A stretch of 64,000 nt of DNA from Parietaria judaica (GCA_954871525.1 OX940861.1:36283201-36347200); one strand, 5' to 3'; shown: positions 35,201 through 47,643, counted from the stretch's first letter. Numbers and translations are program-made. Notes: generated by a model from the sequence alone, not told the origin.

Positions 35201-37672
35201 TAATCCTGACCCTTGAACTCTCACTTTGGTGCATTTTGCGCCCATGAACTTTTATTAATTGCTAAATAGTAAATAACACCTCTCTATTATAAAATTAATA
35301 GAAAAATGCTATCCACGTGACAATTTTAATGGGAAAAGTATATCTTTTATTCTCATTTTACGTGTGATATTTTAAAAATGAATTTTCCCTAGCGAAAGTC
35401 ATTTAAGCAACAATTCTTATTATTTTTTTAATTTTATAACATATAGAGGGTGTTTCATGCTAAATTTACGTTTAGGGGTCAAAGCGCATTGAAATGAAAT
35501 TTCAAGGGGCATGGTCTACCGAAACAAAGTTTGGTGGGTGGAACAAAATGATCGATGTTGATTACTCGTATTCCATGATGTTTGTCCTGCAGCCACATGA
35601 TGATCTCATATCTTAATACAAATGAAGATACTTGTAGTATTCCCGTAAAATGTTTTCTTTGACTTTTGAATTCTTGACTGATCTCGATACATTCAATTTC
35701 TCAGGGAGCGGTATCTGTTAGCATGTCGATTTATCAAACATTGTTTTGTTTTATCTGCACTCACCTGACATCGGGTGAAAGGGAGGTAGATAAAATCAAA
35801 AGGAATGCAGATGTTCAAGAAATCTTTAGAAGAACGCATTTCCATTCCCATCCTACTATCGGGCTCCCTAAAGGCATCCGTGAACACGAGTAAGTGCATT
35901 TAAAAAGTTTGAGATGCTTAGTTGTTCTTTTTATTTACAGAGAGCTAAGAGTCACTAGTAACAAACAGATCTACTAATTTAACCTTTACTTCCTAAGAAG
36001 AAATCTGGTGGTAACAAAAGGACACATGAAATTTACAAATATCAGAAAACAGATTATCCCGTGTATCAAAAGCACCCTTCTAAAACAAAATAGACAGTTT
36101 AAGCTTGGCAAACATAAGCGATCTGCTAAATGTTCTTCTACTCGTTTTTAGTGTTAAGTCTTTTGTTATGTCTTTTGTGGCAGGAGGATGATTTGGTTGG
36201 GTGACCTGAATTATCGACTCAACTTAACTTATGACAAAACTCGAGAACTAATTTCCAAGAAGAGGTGGGCTGATTTGCTAGAGAGCGACCAGGTACGTTT
36301 CAATTTTGGCTATGATAAATGTTTATCTTCTTTTATTAGTATATATTCTGTTGGGAAATTATTTTCTGATTATATTATATTTCACTAATAATGCTTAAAT
36401 ACATTTAATGTCTGCTTACCAAAAATGCATACAAGTCTATTAAAGTGTGAGCATTACGGAATGAATCATGAAGTAGTAACCTAAAGAAATGCAAGAATTT
36501 AAACTCATATTTCAACACATTATGAATACCTCCTCCATATGTATGGCGGATTCGGGGTTCGGCACGGCTAGTTTCAACAAGAACTTTAAAAAAAAAATTG
36601 TAAACATTTGTGTGTTGGTATAAATGAACAAAGTTTGTATTCTTTCGTTCTTTGATAAGTTATTTGATTCGACGTGGCAGAAACTTCCATTAGCGAATCA
36701 TGAACCAAGAAAAGAAAAAAGTCCCTGATTCCCTCTATTTTGATTCATCTATAATTGAGCATTTATTAATCAGCTTATGAACTCAATCTAGGAAGATTGA
36801 ATTTTGCTTCTTTAAGCATTTAAACAAATTATGATTATGTTATACAGCTTGTTAGGGAGCTCAGAAAAGGCCGTGCATTTGATGGATGGACCGAAGGTGC
36901 CTTAAATTTTGCACCGACCTACAAATATGAGATTGATTCGGATAAGTATTCCGGAGAGGACCCAAAAGCAGTGAGGCGTATTCCTGCATGGTATGCTTCA
37001 GTTAATTTTCATTTTTTTTTTTATTATCTATGTGTTACCGATCACCAGAAATCCAGAGTTAATGGTAACAAAGCCTCTAATCATTTCTTTTATTTGTTAG
37101 CTAACTGCGTATCAATTCTAGCGCGTCTTCCGGGTATTATTTGAATATTATTCCGACGTAAAAAAATTAAAAAAAAAATTATGTTTGTTGTAATTATGTA
37201 TCAGGTGTGATCGTATTCTTTCCTACGGTAGAGGGATGAAGCAACTAAATTACAGGCGAACCGAACTCAAACTTTCAGACCATCGACCTGTGACAGCTAC
37301 GTATGTGGCTGAAGTGGAGGTGTTTAGCCCTAGGAAGCTACAAAGAGCTCTCACATATACCGATGCAGAAATTGAGAACGACGACGTTGTGGCGGACATG
37401 GGTATCGAAGCAGGAATGAGCTGCTTAGCATTCGAACAGGTATTTATTAATCTTTCAGAAAACAACTTTTGCATGAATCTAAACCGTTACGAGAAAAGAC
37501 TTTCACTTCCTTCATGCGAGTGGGGGTGAAAAAAAAATCCGGGTTGGAAAAATCCAGTTTCAAACCCGGATATAGAAAACAATTTACGTATTTTGGAAGT
37601 TATCCAACTTAAATCGATACTCATCACGTCTCTAGTGTAATTTTGCAGGACGCATCTAATTGGGAACGCTAA
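32082..37672 (+). CDS. IP5P3: Type I inositol polyphosphate 5-phosphatase, complete, 11 exons
   Basis: Exons: 32082-32114, 32333-32441, 33070-33141, 33530-33602, 33711-33815, 34358-35141, 35705-35889, 36184-36292, 36848-36990, 37205-37439, 37649-37672. All borders are GT-AG, the frame is continuous, 623 residues. The enzyme removes the 5-phosphate from inositol phosphates and/or phosphoinositides, controlling signalling pools in the cytosol and at membranes. Motifs: LFWPKVVVRKWLN near the N-terminus as in plant members, an acidic stretch, KSETFRAQYIS, TWNVGGK, GLQEIVPLSAGN (Phe is usual where Leu stands), the SYVRIVSKQMVG block, GNKGAVSVS, catalytic motif I IWLGDLNYR and motif II RIPAWCDRIL, then SDHRPVTA. 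The variable Ser/Glu-rich insert of type I plant enzymes falls in exon 6. The member number is inferred mainly from synteny with its neighbours; the enzyme class is firm. Intron 5 holds about 400 bp of LTR-like sequence. Confidence 0.93.
32124..32202 (+). repeat. Compound (CT)n(AT)n microsatellite in intron 1
   Basis: About sixteen CT units followed directly by about twenty-three AT units, starting ten bases after the first splice donor of the 5-phosphatase gene. Confidence 0.95.
33900..34320. repeat. LTR-like insertion in intron 5 of the 5-phosphatase
   Basis: This part of the intron is richer in C and less T-rich than its surroundings. Read on the minus strand it has a TATA-like and polyadenylation-like layout reminiscent of a copia LTR. 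No target duplication or second LTR could be defined. Confidence 0.25.
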
Positions 37673-37969
37673 GCGGGGACGAGAATGTTGCGTGTGAGTT
37701 TTTAGAAATGCATGTTTACATTCTATTACGCCATTCTTTTGTCATAATTTATAGTGTATATTCCCGTGTGTGTAAATTGGTAGCTAGTGTGAGCTTTAGA
37801 GTTTCGGATCTGTATCTGCTTGAAAAACAACATTTGGAGCATATATACGAGTTAAATATTCAACACTATCATCTCTGTATTCGCATCTTGTATTTATCCT
37901 TTGGAATCCTTTAAATAATTAATCCCAAGTGTAAAAATGTGAACGAATAGGTGGTTTCACATTCGTATC

Positions 37970-38606
37970 TAATTGTGTTTTCCGAGTAGTGACAATCCGG
38001 TATCTGGTACTATATGCACGACATGGTTAAGACACGATGTCAATGTGTTTGGCTTTGACTTTAAATGGATCTGTGTCTAATCGTATTTATACATGATTAA
38101 CACAACAAGTTAAGACTCAATTAGACACGGTCAAGCAACAAAATATTCATTTAATGTATGTTATTAATGCTTTACTATCAATTATAGCATAATTCTCATA
38201 AATTAAGACTTGATAAATTAATTACCTTGATGAAGTTATATTCTTATCGAGTTTTGACTAAGACCAACATATTAAATTAATACTCGAAAAATTAGTAACC
38301 TTTATAATAGATATCATATACATTTTAAAAATATATATCAAATTTTTTTACAATTTTGCAATGCCACATGACACGTGGCAGGTCGCGATTGGAGCAATCA
38401 GCGCCACGTGGGTGCTTAGGTGGAGCTGACGTGACACTGGTTAACGGTCAAGTGACGGAATGGATGAAAAATCTAACGGAAATAAACATTGGGTACATAA
38501 TCCGCAGCGAATCAAACATCGAGTACATTAGCCGTCAAAAATAAACATTGGGTACATAATCCGCAGCGAATCAAACATTGGGTACATTAGCCGCAGTTTA
38601 CAAATT
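37970..38606. repeat. Pile-up of transposon fragments upstream of the SDR gene
   Basis: 37970-38180 is a diverged partial copy of the hAT-like element at 2137-2685 (shared CAATTAGACACG and AAGCAACAAAA motifs). 38180-38320 resembles the ATAAATTAATACTCGA-type MITE at 18530. 38390-38606 is one arm of the foldback family at 45054-46043 (GGTCAAGTGACGGAA, TCTAACGGAA, GGGTACATTAGCCG), with an internal tandem duplication of about 60 bp around AATAAACATTGGGTACATAA. The opposite arm is absent. Confidence 0.6.
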
Positions 38607-38886
38607 ACAATTTTACACTAATATCTAACACATATAGTTTTATATTACCATAATATTGGGTAATTCATAGAATCAAAATTGTAATTTTGTCTTCTTCTTG
38701 TGTATTATATAAAATTACGCGCCAACGGACAACAACGACCAATCAATGTGCCGTTGGACTATAGTAGCGGCAAGGCTCGCTCCACGTGGGTGGATCTCAG
38801 CCATTGAATAATTAGTTAGCATCGAGATTCCAATGAGAGACTTAACTCTCCGACTTGAAGCTCGCATCTCCATTGGAGCCCTCGCA

Positions 38887-41263
38887 ATGTTCCTCCTCAA
38901 AGTCGCTTCACCATTTCTTCTTCTTCTTCTGATTTCATTTCTCTGCAACTCCTTCGAGCTCAATCGCTGTCTTCCTTGATCGCAGGCTTGGAGAGCAACC
39001 GCTTTTGGCCTCTATGGATACCTCAATTTCACTAAACCCGCCTTCATGTAATCTCATCTCATGTATTGAAGCTGAAACACCATCATCATTCATGTCGCTG
39101 ATGTGCGATTCTCTGTGTAGTGAGCATTCGAAGAATTTCAAGTCGGAGGAGGTGGAGAGAAGAATAGACGGCAAGAACTGCATAGTCACCGGAGCCAATT
39201 CCGGCATTGGTTACGCTACCGCGCTTGGCCTCGCCTCACGGTACCACTCCACTCATCTTCAATTTGAATTTCGATTTCGTTTCTTCTACATTACTTGCCC
39301 CGTACTGAATTGATTTCGTTTTTGAATTACGCACATCAGTGGCGCCAACATTTACATGGTGTGTCGAAATAGGGAGAGAGGAGAAGCTGCATTGAAAGAC
39401 ATTCGGTCCGAAACCGGCAGCCAGAACGTGCATTTGGAGGTTCTTCTCATTTATTACCTTTTCCGGTGTCGCTGACCAGGGTTTTCGAGGCTAATTCATT
39501 TGAGTTTGCAGATCTGTGATCTTTCATCTGTCGGAGATATCAAATCCTTCGCCACCAAATTTTCTTCCGAGGACCGGCCGGTTCATGTGTTGGTAATAGC
39601 TCTAGGCGAGCCGACCGGCATGAGAATTGATATTCTTTATCAATCATTAGTTACATAGCACTAATTACGGCTCTGTCATTTATAGGTTAATAACGCTGGA
39701 GTTCTCGAGAATAACCGGATTACAACACCAGAAGGGTGCGTCTTTTTCCACTCTTTCGTGCTCGTCTTCTCCGTTTACTCGTAATGAAGACAAAAAGAGA
39801 AATGATTTTCGCTTCTGGTATTGAATTCTCCTGAGAGATTATAATGTAATTTTCAGGTATGAGATGAACTTTGCTGTGAATGTACTTGGCACATTCGCAA
39901 TGACGGAGTCGTTGATGCCGTTGCTGGAGAAAGCAGCACCTGATGCTCGGGTTATTACGGTTTCATCCGGTGGAATGTACACGTCACCGTTGACCACAGA
40001 TCTACAAGTGCGTTACTCACCGCTAATTAGCTTTGTTTTCATATGATTAACCGAATCGAGTAACTAACGGAACTAAGTTTGTATAAATGCAGTTCAGTGA
40101 TAAAAACTTTAACGGGGTGGAACAGTATGCTCGAAACAAGCGTGTTCAGGTTCGACAATCTTCTCTTAAAACTTTTCTTTAGCAATTTTCCCTCTGAACT
40201 TTATATTGTACCAACTTCCCTCTGATCCTTAAAAATCGACAATTTTAGTTAAATTTACAGCTGCATTCAATGCACAAACTAGCGTTTAGGGGCGAAAATC
40301 ATCATAAATGTACCTAACATGTTCATCTTACATGGCATAAAGTTTGACGAAAAATCGTCTATTTTTTAATATTAAGTTACAATTTCAGAGGGCAAGTAGC
40401 TAATTACTCTATATTTCGGGGGCATAGCCGATAACTAATCGATAACATATGTAAAGATTACTCATAAATAATATAATTCTACATTTCAGTTCTTGTAATG
40501 TTACATTATTTTGCTCGAGAACGATTCTAATCCAGATTCTAATTTCACTATTTTTCTTTAAAATTTTGCAGGTGGCAATAACAGAGAAATGGGCTGAGGT
40601 ATACCAAAACAAAGGGATCGGATTCTACACGATGCACCCGGGTTGGGCGGAAACGCCTGGGGTCAACAAAAGCTTACCGGATTTATCTAAAAAGTAAGTT
40701 GATTGAAGTCTCAAACATACTTCTCAACGTTTCATTTTCTCATATAATCTCTCAATGAAAGTGATTACCTCTGCAAGTTTTAGAATAGTTAGCAGTTGTG
40801 ATACCTATATTTTTTTCAAAGTGGCGCATTGCTTTCTGCGCGTTAAAAAATGACGAAATACGCGCAACACATAACTTGGTTGAGAGTATTTCCAATAAAT
40901 TTTGTTTATTTTTATCCAATCCGGATTTTCATCTCAATAGCTCTTGAATAGGGATTAAAAATCAAAGTTTAGCGGGGGAAACTACACCGAAGTGCAAAGT
41001 TTGAGGCCAATTACTCTTAAGTTTAGTAGCCTTACCTTACGGGAGTGGTTTGCAGTCTCGCAGGGAAGCTGAGGACGAGCGAGGAAGGTGCTGATACGGT
41101 CATTTGGCTGGCGCTGCAGCCGAAAGAGAAGCTGGTTTCAGGAGAATTCTATTTCGACAGAGCCAAGGCCCCGAAACACCTCATGTTTGCAGCCACAAGC
41201 GCCTCTCATGCTCTCACCGACTCCGTCTTCCATACCTTGCGCTCCTTATCCGGAATCTCTTAA
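38887..41263 (+). CDS. Short-chain dehydrogenase/reductase, DHRS12-like, complete, 10 exons
   Basis: Exons: 38887-38901, 38986-39047, 39121-39240, 39340-39439, 39512-39592, 39686-39735, 39857-40007, 40093-40149, 40572-40693, 41056-41263. All GT-AG, continuous frame, 321 residues. A short N-terminal segment (MFLLK, AWRATAFGLYGYLNFT) precedes the Rossmann fold. Motifs: TGANSGIG cofactor site, CDLSS (adenine-binding Asp), NNAG, catalytic Ser in VSSGGMY, and the YARNK (YxxxK) active site, then HPGWAETPG. It should be an NAD(P)H-dependent oxidoreductase; the substrate is unknown. The five-codon first exon was chosen because plant relatives start with a like segment; its donor (AAA|GTCGCT) is weak, so this is the least certain part. 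Confidence 0.9.
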
Positions 41264-41440
41264 TGTATATACATACGTATGCTGTTTCAATGTTCATTTT
41301 GATATCCAAAATGCCGAGAGAGTTGAGAAACAACAAACTAGGTGGTGTCCTCGATATTTCATCTTCGTCACTCCGACGATGTATTTTTATATATATAAAG
41401 AAAAGAAACATGTTAAGAGAATGAGGACATAAAAACAAAC

Positions 41441-41447
41441 AAAAAAA
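41441..41447 (-). terminator. RNA polymerase III terminator
   Basis: Run of seven T on the minus strand, three bases after the 3' end of tRNA-Gly. Confidence 0.75.
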
Positions 41448-41450
41448 TCA

Positions 41451-41521
41451 TGCACCAGCCGGGAATCGAACCCGGGTCTGTACCGTGGCAGGGTACTATT
41501 CTACCACTAGACCACTGGTGC
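41451..41521 (-). tRNA. tRNA-Gly (GCC anticodon)
   Basis: 71 bases on the minus strand, from GCACCAG to CTGGTGC plus discriminator A. The acceptor stem is fully paired, the D arm contains TAGTGGTAGA, the anticodon arm CCTGCCACGG has GCC at 41489-41487, and the T arm contains GGGTTCGATTCCC. Internal A and B boxes are intact and a T run follows. No intron. It looks functional and lies between the convergent SDR and choline kinase genes. Confidence 0.97.
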
Positions 41522-42097
41522 AAGTTTGTAAATTTCGAGTACAAAACTTTCTTATTCTTGTGTACATCAAAACTCTATAGACGTGGATTTCTTGAAATCA
41601 GAATGAGATTGTAAAAAATAAAATAAAATTTTAATTATTGCATTTTAAAAATTATAAAATTTAAGTGCAACTTACTTAGAAATAAAACTCAACACACATC
41701 TATATGTAGATTTGTCTACTTATTAAATATGCTGTAAATAGAATTTTCATATTTGTATTCCTCTAATTTACACTTAATCATTAATTCAGTTTTTTTTTTT
41801 TTTATTATTTATACTTTTCTCTTCGTAAAAAAAAAAGATGATGTAAGTAAGTGTTGAAGAACACACATTTTGTTTTTCAAATTTGTATTTAGTATCACTA
41901 GTGTTTGAATCTTGTCACGTGCGGAACATAGCAAAAGCTCACAACAGAATGTACAGTGACATATTTATTTACAACAATTCTTCATCAATTCATTCAAACA
42001 CCTATTTTCTATCAACGCCATTAGAATGGCTTCACTTATGAAACGTGAAACTAAAAAAATAAAATGCAAAGTAACAATTTCTTTCTAGTACTATTTA

Positions 42098-44661
42098 CTA
42101 TTCCATCAACAACATCGGCTTTAGCAGGCGATACTGCTCCAACCTCTGCCTCGCGTATTCCATGTAGTCAAAGTCGATATTGTTCACATGCGCCTGCGAT
42201 TTTAAAAAATGAACCAACTCCCATGTCACCATTTTTCATTTCCTCTTATGAAACAATCTCACCGAGTTTTTCGTATCGAATCTCTTACCGAAATGATTCC
42301 CCATAAGCCCCAGAAGAGATGATTTGCCAGAGTGTATCTCTCCACATCATCCAGAAGCTCAGCCACTTCACCGGCACTCGCTTGCTTGCCTGCAAAAAGT
42401 TTGATTACGAATCAGTTTTTGCGCCAAAACATGGAAGCAACATATTAGTTTATCACGCACAAACCTACCGCTTTTGTTTTATATGACAATTATAATCTTA
42501 AAACAGAAAATATGCATACAACTCACACCAAAATCTTAATTCGTATAAAATACAAATTAAAAGTACAGAAACTGATAAACCCACCTGATGATTCCAGATA
42601 TACCGAGATAAATCTCCGGCGCTCCTCCAGGTCTTTACATTTGGAATTAAGAATAAGAAGAAGAAAAAAAGTGATCAAAAGGTTCAAAATTTATTTGGCT
42701 AATAAATTTGATCTAACTTAACCACATAAAAAAATAAATAATCCAGATGCAATTATTACCTGGATACATTCTATAGTTCAGAACATGGGGCGTATCCGAA
42801 TGGTAATCTGCCGCCATTTCACAGAAGTGATTCGCGATGTCATATGCGACAGGATTGTAACTGGCGTACTCGTAATCCTATAAAATCGCAGTTCGGTCAA
42901 TGTGGTATAATTTGTAAGCACCAAACATTGTAGAAACTATAAGAAAGGAGCATATTGGCATGAATTAACCTACAATTAGAGTGATTGCGCGAGTTTCTTC
43001 ATCCATCATTATGTTACCATATTGCAAATCGTTGTGACAGAATCCGATTTCTTGAGATTTGCGAGGCAACTTGTTCTCCAACATGTTAACTTCCTCGTCA
43101 AAACTAGCCATGTTGAAGTTCTTCCTGTCTTGCCTTGAGCTCAACGTCTTGGCTGCATTGATCCATACCCTAATGAGACAAAAATTATGTCATTAAACAT
43201 CTTCAAAAACCGGCTAATTAGAAAAGGCAATTTCAAGAAGATGAAAAAGACCTTATTGTCTTCCAAAGATTCACTTTTTTAGGGAAAGGCATTTCAAGGG
43301 TGTGAAACTCTCTCAGTTTCGCGGCTATAAGAGCAGATGTTTCAGGGTCACGCAGATCAGCAGCTGAAAGTGTCTGCAAAACCGAAGAAAAAGGAATAAG
43401 AAAAACCGGGGATTTTTAAAAAAGAAAAGAAAACGATAACATACACCAGTACACCAAACCTTGCATCACATGACATCTTCTTATTATTCGATTCGCAGTC
43501 TCATCGAGATTAAAAGTCTCAATGCTCAATATGCAGATCGTAATTATGTTTCAATATACAAAGCATAACAACATACTTTCTTTACATACATATCCTTCTT
43601 AGGAGTTTCAGAAAATAAAATTATTAAGTAAAGTCAAGCAACATCAAGTTAAAGTTCAACTTCAAGCACATACTTATTTGTTCATTTTCAAAACTATATA
43701 AAAAAAAAAAACTACTTATATTTAACCCATAAATACTTGTATAAAAACCCATGAAAATCACATCCTTTTTTCTTAAAGAAAAATAAAAAATAAAAAATCA
43801 TGGCACTTCCCTTTCATAAAAAGAAAGCCAATAAATATTCTATAACAATTTACGACTCATTTTTGTTCTGGAAGTGCCAATGGAACCTTACTATTTCTAC
43901 CACCACCCAAAAGCAGAAAATAAGTAAAATATCTGGGATATTTGCGGCAGAAGTACACAAGTTTGTCTGACTTTTCATAATTCTGCCAAAAATACCCCTA
44001 AATATCTCACCCCTTTTGTTCCCATTACATAATCCAAACATGATCAAATCAACAAAAGAAGCCCTAAAGCTCTACAACGATGGAATCAAAGTAAAGACCA
44101 TCACAAGCACTACATAGTTTGACTAACTCTGTTTCAACATCCTAACTTTCTTGAAGGAAAGAAAACCCATCAAGAATCTATAACATGTCACCACTCAATC
44201 TGATTCAGAAAGTTCCATCTCAAGATCTAAAGAAATTGTAAAAATAACACACTAAAGATTTTATAATATGTTAATGAGTAAAACCTTAAAACCACAATTG
44301 GACTCACCCTGGCATGGATGAACTCTTCGATCCTCCCTTCGGGGAACCGGCCGAGCAGCTGCGGGCCCTGGCCGTGCTTCGAGACGCACTCGAACGTGCG
44401 GATTTCGTTCTCTCTGTCGAAGAAGATCTCGACGCCCTTGCCGTAGAGGCGGACGAGCACTTTGCGGGGAAGCTGGCCGTCCGCGGTGGGCCAAGTGATC
44501 TGGTAAACCTCGTTGGTCATGGCGCCTTTGAGAGGCACGGCCTGGAGCTTCTCCACGTCTTCGAGGACATCGCCGTAGTAATGGGAAGCGATGACTTCGA
44601 TCAGCTTCTTCAGCTCCTCGGAGAGAGAGCCTATCGGAACCCCGTTCGCCTTGATCGCCAT
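42098..44661 (-). CDS. CK1: Choline/ethanolamine kinase, complete, 7 exons
   Basis: Exons (minus, 5' to 3'): 44661-44308, 43373-43252, 43169-42974, 42877-42760, 42632-42585, 42389-42289, 42193-42098. All GT-AG, continuous, 344 residues, the usual family length. The enzyme phosphorylates choline with ATP, the first step of the CDP-choline route to phosphatidylcholine, in the cytosol. Motifs: the nucleotide-binding region ([20 protein letters not shown]), the Brenner-type catalytic motif [12 protein letters not shown] with catalytic Asp, and [22 protein letters not shown], the choline kinase signature. The ATG at 44661 (MAIK) was chosen because the frame above it has no ATG and crosses a probable leader splice acceptor. 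A TATA box lies about 220 bp upstream. Closest recalled Arabidopsis relative is CK1. Confidence 0.95.
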
Positions 44662-44877
44662 TTCGTATCTCAAGATTCAATCTTTCAACAGAGTCAAATG
44701 TAATCGGACAAACCCAGATTACAAACAGTCCAAACAGAATCAAAACGAGAGCCCGATTGGATTGACAAGAAAATGGGGATTCACAGAAACAAGAAACTTA
44801 CCGAAATCCAATCCAATAGTAGAGAGAGAGCAGAGTCAGAGATATTGTGATGACGATTATGATCGAAGAGAGTTGAA

Positions 44878-44886
44878 TATATATAG
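44878..44886 (-). promoter_or_regulatory. TATA box of the choline kinase gene
   Basis: CTATATATA on the minus strand, followed by a CT-rich leader and a probable leader intron (donor near 44803, acceptor just before the start codon). The foldback element begins only about 170 bp further upstream. Confidence 0.6.
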
Positions 44887-45053
44887 AGAGATGGGAATAA
44901 ACAAAATCTCTTGTGGGCCCACCAGAAATGGCAAGTCAAGCGAGAAAACCCAGATTTTTGTTTATTAAATGATCGAGCGAAAACGTGTCGATGATGTTTT
45001 CTTAACGCGGGATTTGCAGAGCTGAGCAAAAGGAGCTGGAAAATCATATATTA

Positions 45054-46043
45054 AAGGTAAGCTGCGGCTAATGTAACCATTGTTTGATCGGCTGCGGATT
45101 ATTTATTCATTGTTTATTTTCGACGACTAATGTACCCAAATTTGATTCCGTTAGATTTTTTCGTGTCTTCCGTCACTTGACCGCCAGCAAGTGATTCCTC
45201 TTCTATATGTACAGTTTTAGTTTTCGTATTTTTGGCATAACTCACTCATTTTTTGTCCATATTTTATGAACGACCTACGGTTGGAAAGATAAGAGATATA
45301 TCTACAATTTTGGTGTTTTAAGTTTTGTTAAAAAAGTTTAAAAAAAAATACAAAATTTCAGTTATAACATAAAACTGGACATTAGTATAATGCAAAATAT
45401 TTGTTTCAAGCAAATTTTAATATACTTAATGACTTATTCTGATAAAATTTAAAACTAAAACGTTGTAGATAAATCTTTTATCTTTCCAACAGTAGTTTAT
45501 TTTGGACAAAAAATGAGTAAGTTATGCAAAAAATACGAAAGATTTTTTCACATCACATCTTTCATATTTTTGGCATAACTTACTCATTTTTTGTTCAAAA
45601 TTTATAAAAAAACTATTGTTGGAAAGATAAAATATTTATCTACAACGTTTTAGTTTTAAATTTTATCAGAAAAAATCATTAAGTATATTAAAATTTGCTC
45701 AAAACAAATATTTTGCATTAAACTAATGTCCAATTTTACGTTGTAATTGAAATTTTGTATTTTTCAATTTTTTTTACAAAACTTAAAACACCAAAGTTGT
45801 AGATCTATCTCTTATCTTTCCAACCGTAGGTCGTGCATCAAATTTGGACAAAAAAATGAGTGAGTTATGTCAAAAATGCAAAAAATGTACATATAGAGAA
45901 GGAATAACTCGCTGACGGTCAAGTGACGGAAAAAACAAAAAAATCTAACGGAATCAAGTTTGGGTACATTAGCCGTCGAAAATAAACATTAGGTACATAA
46001 TCCAAAGCCAATCAAACATAGGGTATATTAATCGCAGTTTATC
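45054..46043. mobile_element. Foldback (near-palindromic) MULE-type element, 990 bp
   Basis: The whole element is one inverted repeat centred near 45550. Left parts such as GCTGCGGCTAATGTA, TTCCGTCACTTGACCG, GCATAACTCACTCATTTTTT and GGAAAGATAAGAGATATATC each recur inverted on the right. A perfect 9-bp duplication CATATATTA flanks it (45045-45053, 46044-46052). No coding capacity. A transcript of this would fold into a hairpin of up to about 480 bp per arm. Confidence 0.9.
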
Positions 46044-46052
46044 CATATATTA

Positions 46053-46987
46053 ATTTGGGTTAATAGCTGCATAAGTACCTGATATTTCAGGTTAAACCTT
46101 TTAATATATAATTTTTCACTAAAATTCTATGTTTTTAAATTAATTTAATAGCATATTAGACTTGTTATTACCAAATTTCTCCTTTTAAAAAATGATACGT
46201 GTTCAATATTTTAACGCCACATTTAAAATTTTATTAAATTATTTTAAAAAATTAACATATTTTTTTAAAAAAAAAATAGCTAGAATTAAAATCTTCTCGT
46301 TTGAAAAAAGAAACGAATTGCCATTCAAAAAAAGAAAAGAAAAGAAAAAAGAAATAAACTTATATTTTTTTTAAAATAAAATATCAATAACTTATGCCGC
46401 TATTATTAATTAATTAATTATATATGTGTATAATATATCATATATATTTGAAAAAGATAGAAGGGGATTCTGATTCTGTTGGTGAAGAAACAATAATTAG
46501 AGTTTGATTAAATTGAAGCTATATTGGGATGCACAACAAGTCGGTCAGTCAATACGATAGGGTGTTTTGACTTTTTCTTGAAACAGGCGAGTGTAAAAGT
46601 AAAACCACCTACCCTCTACATTAAAGTGCCATCTAATATTATTTTTTTCTATCAATTTTCTTACTGAATTGATCATTTTATATCGTATTAACCCTTAAAC
46701 TTTATTGTATCAATTTACTCCATAAACTTAATATTTTGTATCATTTTCCCATTATATATTTTTTATATTAACTGTCTCTGGCATTTTTTTGTCAATTTAT
46801 CAAATGGTACATTTTTGTAGGATGATAATTATTATCCATTAAATTTAAAAGAAAAAAAAATCATTTTCAACATTACCGATAAGGAAAGTTGAACCAAGAG
46901 GGAATACCGAAAAAGACAACATTAAGAGAAATTTAAAAAAATAGACACATTATCTTTATCTGTCAAGGTAAGTAATTATAGTCATAG
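46053..46987. other. AT-rich intergenic region, no gene seen
   Basis: No coding or RNA gene recognised. It ends at the copia target duplication. Confidence 0.5.
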
Positions 46988-46992
46988 ACTAC

Positions 46993-47643
46993 TGTTGGGA
47001 GAAAGCGCAACGCAACGGAATTTCAATATCTCTCAATAGCCGCTGAAATATGAAGGCGATAATAATCGAAACACAACCACGAACACAAGACAATTTTAGC
47101 GTGGAAAAACCCCCAAAACGGAGTAAAAAACCACGGGACCCGTAGGCCGCTTAAAATCCACTATAATCAAGAGTGAGGTACAAACGAAGTCTTCTCTAGA
47201 TAAAACTAGAGGCATACATCATCATCATCAAGATCGAACACCAATCTCGGATTACAACAAACAAGCAAGAGAAGAATTTGTGAAAAACGTTCTCACAAAA
47301 CAGCCTCTGGTTTCCACACTTCAGACCGCCCTAGAAACATCCAAACCACATCTCCACCGTTCAGAACGTACCTCTATGTCTTAGGAACGTTCTGTCCAAA
47401 AATCACGACGATGCAACAGTGAACGAATGCACAATGATGATTTTCCTGAGGGTCGACGAAACTGTGCGGGAACCGCGAATTTCTTTCTTTTCTCTTGCAC
47501 TTGTTTATCTCACTTCTTCACTCTTTTTTTTCTTCATCTCATCTAAGTCATTTATGACCTAGGCTTCATGGGCCGGGTACATGGATCAATGGGTAAAAAA
47601 TAACCCACATTGTTGGGCCTCCAAATAGGAGGGACACCCAACC
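46993..47643 (-). repeat. 3' LTR of the copia element at 46993-52363
   Basis: 651 bp, begins TGTTGGGAGA in the plus reading. The base at the inner end (47643) is C where the other LTR has A, altering the canonical terminal dinucleotide. Confidence 0.95.

Noticed and set aside
39005..39313. Reading frame starting MASMDTSISL
   Set aside because: Reads through an intron; the spliced frame with FGLYGYLNFT and TGANSGIG explains the region better.
42064..42306. Plus-strand reading frame at the choline kinase 3' end
   Set aside because: Antisense of the last two choline kinase exons; no independent evidence.
44662..44673. Upstream extension of choline kinase (MRYE)
   Set aside because: The first codon there is TTG, not ATG, and it crosses a likely leader splice acceptor; the ATG at 44661 fits the family.
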